Shown here one piece after another: positions 1-5,131 of a stretch of DNA of 5,131 nt. Below the pieces are notes generated by a model, which did no database searches, had not been told where the DNA came from, and saw only the letters and a list, made by a program, of their open reading frames with translations. This stretch comes from Bacteroidota bacterium. Its GTDB lineage: Bacteria; Bacteroidota; Bacteroidia; B-17B0; Aurantibacillaceae. Each line of letters starts with the position of its first letter. Position 1 is the stretch's first letter. A program made the translations under genes and the position numbers. The DNA lies in NCBI GenBank assembly GCA_005800865.1, contig SYEI01000225.1, forward strand, positions 1 to 5,131. The letters run 5' to 3'.

Positions 1-2
1 AT

Positions 3-92
3 ATCAGCAATTTATCGAACGGATTATATTTTATTCACTTAAAAGGCAATAGCCTAAACGTTAGTTCTCAAAAACTAATAATTTCCAGATAA
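3..92 (+). CDS. C-terminal end of a T9SS-secreted protein (partial, type A sorting domain)
   Basis: Reading from base 3 gives 29 codons and then TAA at 90-92. The peptide has the look of a Por secretion tail: NLSNGLYFIHLKG, a short polar turn, then QKLIISR at the very end. This matches the family pattern of a leucine, a Gly-x-Tyr strand, and a final Lys followed by hydrophobic residues and a basic end. In the family this tail directs export across the outer membrane by the type IX secretion system and is removed or used for anchoring at the cell surface. The rest of the protein lies outside the window, so its function is unknown. Only one base separates its stop from the rluD start, so the two may be co-transcribed. 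The identification rests on a short stretch; the other two forward frames close earlier, at 40-42 and 50-52, and resemble nothing known. Confidence 0.72.
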   Translation: MSNLSNGLYFIHLKGNSLNVSSQKLIISR

Positions 93-93
93 C

Positions 94-1158
94 ATGATAG
101 ATGATTTAGAAGAAGTTGACTCAAGCGGAGAAGAAAAAGAACTTTACGAACATCACAACATAAAGGTTGAAAAAGGCCAAGTAATGATGCGGATTGACAA
201 GTTTTTGATGATTCGTATTCAAAATGCTACCCGAACAAAATTGCAACAAGCTTGCGATGCAGAATGTATTTTGGTAAATGGTAAGCCCATTAAATCAAGC
301 TACAAAATAAAACCTTTGGATGAAATTTCTGTTTTAATGACAACGCCTCCGCGCGATGTGGAAGTATTGGCAGAAGATATTCCCATCAATGTTGTTTATG
401 AAGACGATTATATCTGTGTGGTGAATAAAGAACCAGGTATGGTAGTTCATCCTGCATTTGGTCATTATTCAGGAACTTTAGTAAACGCTTTAGCGTATCG
501 CTTTAAAAACTTACCGACTTCTAAAACTCAACTGACTGAAAATTTATCTATCGATAGGCCAGGCTTAGTGCATCGTATTGATAAAAACACATCAGGTATT
601 ATCATCGTTGCTAAGACAGAATTAGCGATGACGCGTTTAGCAAAAGATTTTTTTGATAGAAATCTCGATAGAAAATATATTGCTATAGTTTGGGGCGATG
701 TGAAAGAAGATTCAGGAACCATTACTTGTAATGTGGCTCGCGATTTAAAAAATAGAAAAGTAATGGCTTGCTTTCCGGATAGCGATCATGGCAAACATGC
801 GATTACACATTATAAAGTATTAGAACGTTTTGGCTATGTAACCGTTGTTGAGTGTAAACTGGAAACAGGCCGCACGCATCAGATTCGTATACACATGAGG
901 CATTTAGGTCATCCGTTGTTTAATGACAACGAATATGGTGGCGATAGAATTTTAAAAGGATTATCCAGTAATAAATACAAACAATTTATTGAAAATTGTT
1001 TCGAAATTTTACCTCGTCACGCCTTGCATGCTAAAACATTGGGCATTACACATCCTATTACCAAAGAACCTATTTTCTTTAACAGTGAGTTGCCAGATGA
1101 CATGCAGCAGGTGATTGACAAATGGAGAAAGTATTCTTATAAGTTTGAGGAGGAATAA
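94..1158 (+). CDS. rluD: RluA/RluD-family 23S rRNA pseudouridine synthase
   Basis: This enzyme isomerises specific uridines of large-subunit rRNA to pseudouridine in the cytoplasm; E. coli RluD acts on helix 69. An acidic leader (residues 1-25) is followed by an S4 RNA-binding domain (about 33-80, from RIDKFL through LVNGKPIK) and the catalytic domain (about 95-340). The active-site motif HRIDKNTSG is at 160-168, with catalytic Asp163. The second family motif, LETGRTHQIRIHM, is at 256-268, and RHALHAKTL lies near 308-316. The 354-residue length is normal for Bacteroidota homologs, slightly longer than the E. coli enzyme. The ATG at 94 is preferred because it keeps the acidic leader seen in relatives; there is no Shine-Dalgarno sequence, as is usual in this phylum. 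It follows the T9SS-tail gene by 1 bp, and its TAA abuts the converging TM2 gene. The exact target uridines are inferred from the family. Confidence 0.93.
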   Translation: MIDDLEEVDSSGEEKELYEHHNIKVEKGQVMMRIDKFLMIRIQNATRTKLQQACDAECILVNGKPIKSSYKIKPLDEISVLMTTPPRDVEVLAEDIPINVVYEDDYICVVNKEPGMVVHPAFGHYSGTLVNALAYRFKNLPTSKTQLTENLSIDRPGLVHRIDKNTSGIIIVAKTELAMTRLAKDFFDRNLDRKYIAIVWGDVKEDSGTITCNVARDLKNRKVMACFPDSDHGKHAITHYKVLERFGYVTVVECKLETGRTHQIRIHMRHLGHPLFNDNEYGGDRILKGLSSNKYKQFIENCFEILPRHALHAKTLGITHPITKEPIFFNSELPDDMQQVIDKWRKYSYKFEEE

Positions 1159-1566
1159 TTAATCTTTCACCCACATAAACACCTTGCCGTTATCGCGATA
1201 GGTGTCAAAATTTTTTCCGAAAGTAATGGCACAAAAATCAATGAATGGTAAAATGCCAAACACTCCACCCAAACTAGCAATGTAAGCAACAGGCACATGA
1301 GGCTTTGTTCCTAAATAAATACGGTGTAAGCCAACCATGCCAAATGGAAAAGGAAAAGCCAATACAGCAGATGTAATACGTTTATTTAATTTTTGTTTTT
1401 TATGAAATAACTGAAAGATTGGATTTGGTTTTTTGTCATCCACTAAAGTGTTTTCTGAATAAACAATGGTTGATGCGCTATCTAAATAATAAACCGTTGC
1501 TAATTTGTTTTTAGCAAACAAAGTTGATGTAATCAAATAACAGATAACAAACAACTTAAATTTCAT
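1159..1566 (-). CDS. TM2-domain membrane protein with signal peptide
   Basis: The protein has 135 residues. A hydrophobic N-terminus (residues 1-18, ending TLFAK) looks like a signal peptide. A polar segment follows (about 19-60), then a TM2 domain (about 62-117) made of two membrane helices joined by a short turn. The TM2 signature is clear: GMVGLHRIYLGTK at 76-88 (G76, G79, H81, R82, Y84, G86), then a Gly-rich second helix and the conserved Asp in PFID at 107-110. TM2 proteins are widespread, but their biochemical role is not established. Its ATG overlaps the TAA of the upstream SCO gene by one base (TAATG), implying translational coupling. It is the last gene of the four-gene minus-strand cluster, and its stop codon touches the rluD stop. 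Its placement after two SCO-type genes hints at an envelope role, but this is inference only. Confidence 0.82.
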   Translation of the reverse strand: MKFKLFVICYLITSTLFAKNKLATVYYLDSASTIVYSENTLVDDKKPNPIFQLFHKKQKLNKRITSAVLAFPFPFGMVGLHRIYLGTKPHVPVAYIASLGGVFGILPFIDFCAITFGKNFDTYRDNGKVFMWVKD

Positions 1567-2192
1567 TATTCTTGCTTTAAAAGTTTAATATCCGAAATTA
1601 GCTTTACAACAGCTACACTATCCGTTCCGTCATACATGCCACGAATGCGTTTTTGAGCATCTATTAAAATAAATAATTCGCTGTGTAAAAAACCTTCTTC
1701 GCTTCCATCCTCTTCTAAAGCATTTACTAAATAGCTATAACGTGCCATATCATAAATTGCTTTTTTGTTGCCTGTTAAAAAATGCCATTTGTTTTTTAAG
1801 GCGCCATAGCTTTGCGCGTAACCATTTAATACCTCAACTGTGTCGTTAGATGGATTAACCGTATGAGATAAAATCAATACATTGTTATATTCCTTAAAAG
1901 CATTTTGTACATGCACTAACTGTGAACTCATTTTAGGACAAATACTTTGACAAGTGGCAAAGAAAAAATCTGCCACATAAATTTTGTTGTTGATTGTTTT
2001 TTCTGAAATTGTATCGTTATACTGATTTACAAAAGCAAATGGCTGAACCGTATGGTAAATAGTGTCCTCAGCTTCTACTCCACCCAATTTTTTCTCGCCA
2101 ATAATTGGTAATAATAATTTTTTAGTTTCTTGTTTTGGAGTACAACCAAAAGATATAGTGGCAAGAATTAATATGTTTAAATATGTTTTCAT
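1566..2192 (-). CDS. sco1: SCO1/SenC-family copper chaperone lipoprotein
   Basis: SCO proteins bind copper outside the cytoplasmic membrane and deliver or reduce it for the CuA centre of cytochrome c oxidase; some act as thiol oxidoreductases. This 208-residue protein starts with a lipoprotein signal (hydrophobic 4-16, then Cys17 in ISFGC), so it is probably membrane-anchored. The thioredoxin-like fold carries the SCO copper site: CQSICP at 81-86 (Cys81 and Cys85 as CxxxC) and the distal ligand His170 in FLHSELFILID. The family features HTVQPFAFVNQ (about 47-57), ILSHTVNP (about 107-114) and IRGMYDG (183-189) are also present. All copper ligands are intact. It sits 2 bp downstream of a degenerate SCO-like paralog and overlaps the TM2 gene by 1 bp. 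No oxidase subunit gene lies in the window, so the client enzyme is inferred from the family. Confidence 0.92.
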   Translation of the reverse strand: MKTYLNILILATISFGCTPKQETKKLLLPIIGEKKLGGVEAEDTIYHTVQPFAFVNQYNDTISEKTINNKIYVADFFFATCQSICPKMSSQLVHVQNAFKEYNNVLILSHTVNPSNDTVEVLNGYAQSYGALKNKWHFLTGNKKAIYDMARYSYLVNALEEDGSEEGFLHSELFILIDAQKRIRGMYDGTDSVAVVKLISDIKLLKQE

Positions 2193-2194
2193 TT

Positions 2195-2863
2195 TTATTT
2201 ACTTTCAATTTTATTAGCGCTAACCATTCCTTCTTTTTCTTCTTTAATTCTTAAATGCTGATATTCTTCGGTTAGTCTTTTAATCTCTGCAATATATCTT
2301 CCATCGTAATAGCCTCTAATGTTGCGGTTTTTATCAACCAATACAAAAAAACTATAATCCACATAAATAGGTTTTTCTTTAAAGAAAGAATAATTTAAAC
2401 TATCAAACGACGATGTATTCCAATACAAACTCTTAATATTTTGATTTCCAATCGATAATTTTTCCATCTCTCTTAAGCAACTCGTATCACTCAATCCATC
2501 GCATGGCGTAACAATAACGAAGGGAATAAATTTTATTTTGTCTTTTTTATACTGAGCGTATTCGCTTAGTCCAGCCATTCTGTAATCATCTTTTTTATAA
2601 CTCTGTTTAATGAAACACACAGCAAACAATGGGTAATTAACCGTGTCTAAATTTAAATTTTGTAATCCAATTTGATTACTAGTAGCTAAGGGTAAATTTT
2701 TAAACTCTGAGCCCACTTTATAAAACACAGTGTCTTTCCCCGATAATTGTTTAGGCCCGTAATGCGGTAATTTTTTAGAATTAATGGTACTGAACTCTAA
2801 AAAAAGCTTAAGAAACGCTGGGAATAAAAGGATAATAAAAAATAGGAGTTTCTTATTCTTCAT
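2195..2863 (-). CDS. Degenerate SCO-like thioredoxin-fold membrane protein
   Basis: This 222-residue protein has one N-terminal hydrophobic segment (about 5-23) that looks like an uncleaved anchor, followed by an extracytoplasmic domain that aligns by eye with the neighbouring SCO protein. KLPHYGPKQL (31-40) and TVFYKVGSEF (45-54) correspond to the SCO entry region, and FFVLVDKNRNIRGYYDG (172-188) to FILIDAQKRIRGMYDG of the neighbour. The copper site is lost. Where the neighbour has FATCQSICP, this one has FAVCFIKQS, keeping Cys83 but with Gln at the second Cys, and Asp169 stands where the metal-binding His should be. Two other cysteines (Cys121 and Cys129, in TPCDGLSDTSC) lie in the loop after the central strand. 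The charged C-terminus (about 196-222) extends beyond the SCO fold. It lies 11 bp after the upstream gene and 2 bp before the SCO gene. A partner or redox-sensing role is possible but unproven. Confidence 0.75.
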   Translation of the reverse strand: MKNKKLLFFIILLFPAFLKLFLEFSTINSKKLPHYGPKQLSGKDTVFYKVGSEFKNLPLATSNQIGLQNLNLDTVNYPLFAVCFIKQSYKKDDYRMAGLSEYAQYKKDKIKFIPFVIVTPCDGLSDTSCLREMEKLSIGNQNIKSLYWNTSSFDSLNYSFFKEKPIYVDYSFFVLVDKNRNIRGYYDGRYIAEIKRLTEEYQHLRIKEEKEGMVSANKIESK

Positions 2864-2874
2864 GATAGTTCGTT

Positions 2875-3300
2875 TTAAAAGTCTCTGTTTTTAAGACTTT
2901 CATTAATTTTTTCGGCTAATCTAGCTTTAAATAATTTTTTGTGAGATGCTCGCATCCCTAGTAATGGCAAGTTTTCGGTATCTCCGTCATTATAAACTAA
3001 TTTCTTTGACTTTTCATCAAATCCTCTAAAGTCTAAAAAATAAAACTCTCGGTTGTATAGTAACGATTGCTTAATTTCGAATCTATCCTCATATACAATG
3101 GCATAAGGATTTACAATGAGAGTAAGTGCTTGAAGGGTCAAAATTAAGCCAGGGATAGCAGTTGCAGAGCCCCACGGATTAACATCTAGCAACATTTTTA
3201 TACTAAACCAATCTAATAAAACACCAGATATAGCAACAGTTGCCACTAATAATATACTACGCTCAAAATACTCTTTTGGTTCTTCGTCTTTGTTTTTCAC
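2875..3300 (-). CDS. Two-helix membrane protein, possible bacterial PH-like C-terminal domain; function unknown
   Basis: This 141-residue protein has a charged N-terminus (1-14), two predicted membrane helices (about 15-36 and 45-64), then a soluble tail (about 65-137) of alternating strands and a final amphipathic helix: YAIVYEDRFEIKQSLLYN, FYFLDFRGFD, KKLVYNDG, and KLFKARLAEKINESL. The pattern of two helices followed by strands carrying a 'you are this surface type' segment is reminiscent of bacterial PH-like (YdbT/DUF304) membrane proteins, but I do not recognise a specific family. The start is GTG at 3300. An in-frame TAA at 3312-3310 leaves only three codons upstream, and the next in-frame GTG or ATG would fall inside the first helix or beyond, so GTG is nearly forced. 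It is the first gene of the minus-strand cluster, 11 bp before the SCO-like gene. Function is unknown; a link to envelope or oxidase assembly is suggested only by neighbours. Confidence 0.7.
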   Translation of the reverse strand: MKNKDEEPKEYFERSILLVATVAISGVLLDWFSIKMLLDVNPWGSATAIPGLILTLQALTLIVNPYAIVYEDRFEIKQSLLYNREFYFLDFRGFDEKSKKLVYNDGDTENLPLLGMRASHKKLFKARLAEKINESLKNRDF

Positions 3301-3304
3301 AGCG

Positions 3305-3312
3305 CAAAGTTA
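3305..3312 (-). promoter_or_regulatory. Bacteroidota -7 element (TAACTTTG) for the SCO operon
   Basis: On the minus strand, TAACTTTG exactly matches the TAnnTTTG -7 consensus of the Bacteroidota primary sigma factor. It ends only 4 bp before the GTG start at 3300, so a transcript starting 4-7 bp downstream would begin at or very near the start codon. There is no clear TTG/TTTG -33 box at the usual distance, which lowers confidence. Confidence 0.45.
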
Positions 3313-3334
3313 AAAATTAAAGTACTTTAACTTT
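3306..3334. repeat. Inverted repeat in the divergent promoter region
   Basis: AAAGTTAAA (3306-3314) and TTTAACTTT (3326-3334) form a perfect 9-bp inverted repeat with an 11-bp spacer, centres 20 bp apart. Nested inside is the 14-bp palindrome TTAAAGTACTTTAA (3317-3330). The left arm contains the operon's -7 element, so a dimeric regulator bound here could control the minus-strand operon. AT-rich composition makes chance palindromes more likely. Confidence 0.45.
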
Positions 3335-3362
3335 TGTTTATTAAATATATTTTTTATACTTG
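3332..3362 (+). promoter_or_regulatory. Candidate mltD promoter (TTTTG, 18 bp, TATACTTG)
   Basis: TTTTG at 3332-3336 could be a -33 box, and TATACTTG at 3355-3362 matches TAnnTTTG at all but one fixed position, with an 18-bp spacer inside the usual range for this phylum. Transcription would start near 3367, leaving a leader of about 70 bases before mltD. No Shine-Dalgarno sequence precedes the ATG at 3436; the A-rich stretch there is typical of Bacteroidota. Confidence 0.38.
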
Positions 3363-3413
3363 TTGTAACAGAATTATTAATAATTGTAACGTTTTGTAAA
3401 TTATTACGTTACA
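3363..3413. repeat. Phased TGTAAC half-sites upstream of mltD
   Basis: TTGTAAC occurs at 3363-3369 and again at 3384-3390, 21 bp apart. TGTAACGT (3385-3392) is mirrored by ACGTTACA (3406-3413), a perfect 8-bp inverted repeat whose centres are also 21 bp apart. Between the first two copies lies the 14-bp palindrome AATTATTAATAATT (3372-3385). The two-helical-turn spacing suits a DNA-binding protein; alternatively, the 3385-3413 dyad could form a hairpin in the mltD leader, ending 22 bases before the start codon. Confidence 0.4.
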
Positions 3414-3435
3414 CTAATAAACTAAAACAAACACG

Positions 3436-4947
3436 ATGCTCACTACATTAAAACATACATTCCATAGAGCGCTATTAGTGTCTGCTTTGGCTACAAGTAG
3501 TTTGTTTGCACAAAACACGCTTACCATAACTGATAATCCGGTGGCTGCTATGTTAGATAGCTTAGCTAATCAAAAAGTGTTAGAAAAAGCACTATTAAAG
3601 CCAGTTTATCCAAAAACAAACAAGTATAAATATGCTGAAGACAGCGTTCCTCGTTTCGAAGATTTCGTTTACGAAAGCCGTTTAGCAAAATTAGATGCTA
3701 CTTCTCCATTTGATTTGGTATATAATCCTCATGTGAAAGGGTTTATTGAGCTTTACGCTGTTCGCAAGCGTGAATTAGTAAGCCGTGTAATGGGTTTATC
3801 TCAATTATATTACCCAATGTTTGAAGAAATCTTCGACAAACACAATATTCCTTTAGAATTGAAGCATTTAGCCGTTATTGAATCAGCTTTAAACCCTTGC
3901 GCCCGTTCAAGATGTGGAGCTACAGGTTTATGGCAATTTATGTACCCAACCGGTAAAATGTATGGTTTAAATGTGAATTCATACGTTGACGAGCGTTCGG
4001 ATGTTTACAAAGCAACTGAAGCAGCAGCAGAGTATTTAACAAGTTTATACGGCATGTTTCATGATTGGCAAATGGTGTTAGCGGCTTATAATGCTGGACC
4101 AGGAACTATTAGCAAAGCCATTCGCCGTAGTGGTGGCAAAAAAACATATTGGGAAATTCGCCCTTATTTGCCTTTAGAGACTCAATCATACGTTCCAGCC
4201 TTTATTGCTGCTAACTATGTAATGAATTACCCAGCAGAGCATAATATCTATGCTTCTACGCCTCGTAAAACCTATTTTGAAGTAGATACCGCTGTTGTTA
4301 AAGAATCAATGACTTTTGGTCAAATTTCAGCAGCTTTAGATATCTCAGTTGAAGAAATTGCTTATTTCAACCCACAATATCGCAAAAGTGAAGTTCCTGC
4401 TGGAGGAAATAGTTTAACGTTGCCAAAAGCTAAAATTGGCGCCTTCTTATCAAATGAAACAGAAATTTATGCAGCTATCAAATCTCAACAATTAGTAGCT
4501 TCAGAAAGTTCAGTAGCTGTAAAAGAAGTACAGAAAACTCATACCGTAAGAAATGGAGAGAAATTAAGCACCATTGCCCGCAAATATGGCGTTACAGTGG
4601 CTGATTTAAGATCTTGGAATTACATTGGTAAAAAAGGAATTAGAACTGGCAAAAAATTAATTGTATATGTAAAACAAAACACTGCCACGCCTGCAACCCA
4701 GCCTAAAACGGATGCTCCAAAAGATCCTCAAACTAATGTAGCTGCTAAAGCCAAAGTTGATACAACTGTTAAATTAGCCGATAACTCAGCAACAAGCGAC
4801 ATAAAAATACACAAGGTGAAAAAAGGAGAAACTTTATACGGCATCTCTAAAAAATACGGCATCAGCGTTGATAAGCTCATTGAAATAAATGGTTTAAAGA
4901 AAAACCCACAATTACTGATGGGACAAAAAATCAAATTAGTGTCATAA
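3436..4947 (+). CDS. mltD: MltD-type LysM lytic murein transglycosylase
   Basis: This secreted enzyme cleaves the MurNAc-GlcNAc bond of peptidoglycan to form 1,6-anhydro ends. A signal peptide covers residues 1-25 (hydrophobic 12-24, ending SLFAQ). The SLT catalytic domain spans about 120-265: LAVIESALNP with catalytic Glu149, GATGLWQFM at 161-169, AAYNAGPG at 216-223, and ETQSYVPAFIAANYVMNY at 248-265. A degenerate LysM-like segment (about 288-333, VEEIAYFNPQYR) is followed by two clear LysM domains, at about 368-412 (HTVRNGEKLSTIARKYG) and 457-502 (HKVKKGETLYGISKKYG), joined by an Ala/Thr/Lys/Pro linker (414-455). LysM domains bind GlcNAc in the glycan chain. The 503-residue length fits Bacteroidota MltD proteins. 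Unlike most relatives I recall, two cysteines (155 and 160) lie just after the catalytic Glu. The gene is monocistronic, with its own upstream region and terminator. The signal peptide lacks an obvious lipobox, so it is probably periplasmic rather than lipidated. Confidence 0.94.
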   Translation: MLTTLKHTFHRALLVSALATSSLFAQNTLTITDNPVAAMLDSLANQKVLEKALLKPVYPKTNKYKYAEDSVPRFEDFVYESRLAKLDATSPFDLVYNPHVKGFIELYAVRKRELVSRVMGLSQLYYPMFEEIFDKHNIPLELKHLAVIESALNPCARSRCGATGLWQFMYPTGKMYGLNVNSYVDERSDVYKATEAAAEYLTSLYGMFHDWQMVLAAYNAGPGTISKAIRRSGGKKTYWEIRPYLPLETQSYVPAFIAANYVMNYPAEHNIYASTPRKTYFEVDTAVVKESMTFGQISAALDISVEEIAYFNPQYRKSEVPAGGNSLTLPKAKIGAFLSNETEIYAAIKSQQLVASESSVAVKEVQKTHTVRNGEKLSTIARKYGVTVADLRSWNYIGKKGIRTGKKLIVYVKQNTATPATQPKTDAPKDPQTNVAAKAKVDTTVKLADNSATSDIKIHKVKKGETLYGISKKYGISVDKLIEINGLKKNPQLLMGQKIKLVS

Positions 4948-4953
4948 AAATTG

Positions 4954-4985
4954 AAACCCTCTGATAATCAGAGGGTTTTGTTTTT
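4954..4985 (+). terminator. Intrinsic terminator of mltD
   Basis: AAACCCTCTGA (4954-4964) and TCAGAGGGTTT (4968-4978) form a perfect 11-bp stem with a 3-base loop, followed by TTGTTTTT. The stem begins 6 bases after the mltD stop. An A-tract before the stem (4946-4950) means it could also work, less strongly, for transcripts arriving on the minus strand. Confidence 0.92.
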
Positions 4986-5049
4986 ATAGGCATTGTAACT
5001 TTATACCAAACTCAAGCGTCTTATGTGTAGTTTAATTTAAAAAGGTTTC

Positions 5050-5098
5050 GTTCAAACTATTCAAATTTAAAGCACACAAGAATTTGAATAGTTTGAAC
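5050..5098. repeat. Perfect 18-bp inverted repeat in the 3' intergenic stretch
   Basis: GTTCAAACTATTCAAATT (5050-5067) is exactly mirrored by AATTTGAATAGTTTGAAC (5081-5098), with a 13-base loop. It lies 70 bp beyond the mltD terminator, in a stretch (4986-5131) with no convincing gene. No U-tract follows directly on the plus strand; on the minus strand a T5 run comes only after several bases, so it is not a typical terminator. It could be a transcript-end hairpin for a gene arriving from the right, a dispersed repeat, or a relic of a small mobile element. Confidence 0.8.
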
Positions 5099-5131
5099 TC
5101 ATAATACATAATTGACAGTAACCGAATATAA

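Noticed and set aside
528..722. 64-codon open frame on the minus strand inside rluD
   Set aside because: It lies wholly within the strongly conserved catalytic region of rluD, including the active-site motif, and its peptide resembles no known family.
1191..1200. TATCGCGATA palindrome
   Set aside because: It lies in the coding sequence of the TM2 gene near its end, is short, and is explained by the codons for Tyr-Arg-Asp.
4728..4934. 68-codon open frame on the minus strand inside mltD
   Set aside because: It is antisense to the second LysM domain and its linker; its hydrophobic look is a by-product of the Lys/Ala-rich sense strand.
5036..5130. Minus-strand frame open to the right edge, stopping near 5036
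   Set aside because: About 31 codons that read straight through the inverted repeat, with no recognisable motif; not enough to call a gene end.
1..5131. CRISPR array, tRNA, rRNA, transposase or phage genes
   Set aside because: Looked for on both strands; no spaced direct repeats, cloverleaf sequence, rRNA motifs or mobile-element proteins are visible.

Overview
This window looks like a chromosomal piece from a member of the Bacteroidota, probably an AT-rich environmental relative of the Flavobacteriia/Sphingobacteriia. Several things point this way: the first 92 bases encode what looks like a type IX secretion (T9SS) C-terminal sorting tail; the RluA-family synthase, the TM2 protein with a signal peptide, and the MltD-type transglycosylase are all of the Bacteroidota kind; start codons lack Shine-Dalgarno sequences; and a TAnnTTTG-type -7 element stands before a gene. 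The genus cannot be named from the sequence.

Layout. Positions 3-92 (+) are the tail of a secreted protein whose body lies to the left. One base later, rluD (94-1158, +) encodes a complete 23S rRNA pseudouridine synthase. Its stop codon directly abuts the stop of the converging gene, with no base between them. Four minus-strand genes (3300 down to 1159) are packed as one probable operon: a two-helix membrane protein with a possible PH-like tail, a degenerate SCO-like protein, a canonical SCO1/SenC copper chaperone lipoprotein, and a TM2-domain membrane protein. Gaps are 11 bp, 2 bp and a 1-bp overlap. A 135-bp AT-rich divergent region (3301-3435) with several dyads and promoter-like elements separates this operon from mltD (3436-4947, +), a secreted LysM lytic transglycosylase that ends in a strong intrinsic terminator. 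The remaining 3' stretch holds no convincing gene, but contains a perfect 18-bp inverted repeat (5050-5098).

How the genes fit together. rluD serves ribosome maturation and mltD cell-wall remodelling; both are housekeeping functions. The operon is best read as an envelope cluster built around copper delivery to a haem-copper oxidase or thiol redox control. The pairing of an intact SCO with a paralog that has lost its copper ligands, together with two uncharacterised membrane proteins, is the least ordinary part of the window. I see no CRISPR array, transposase, phage gene, tRNA or rRNA, and no clear evidence of a wholly new system.
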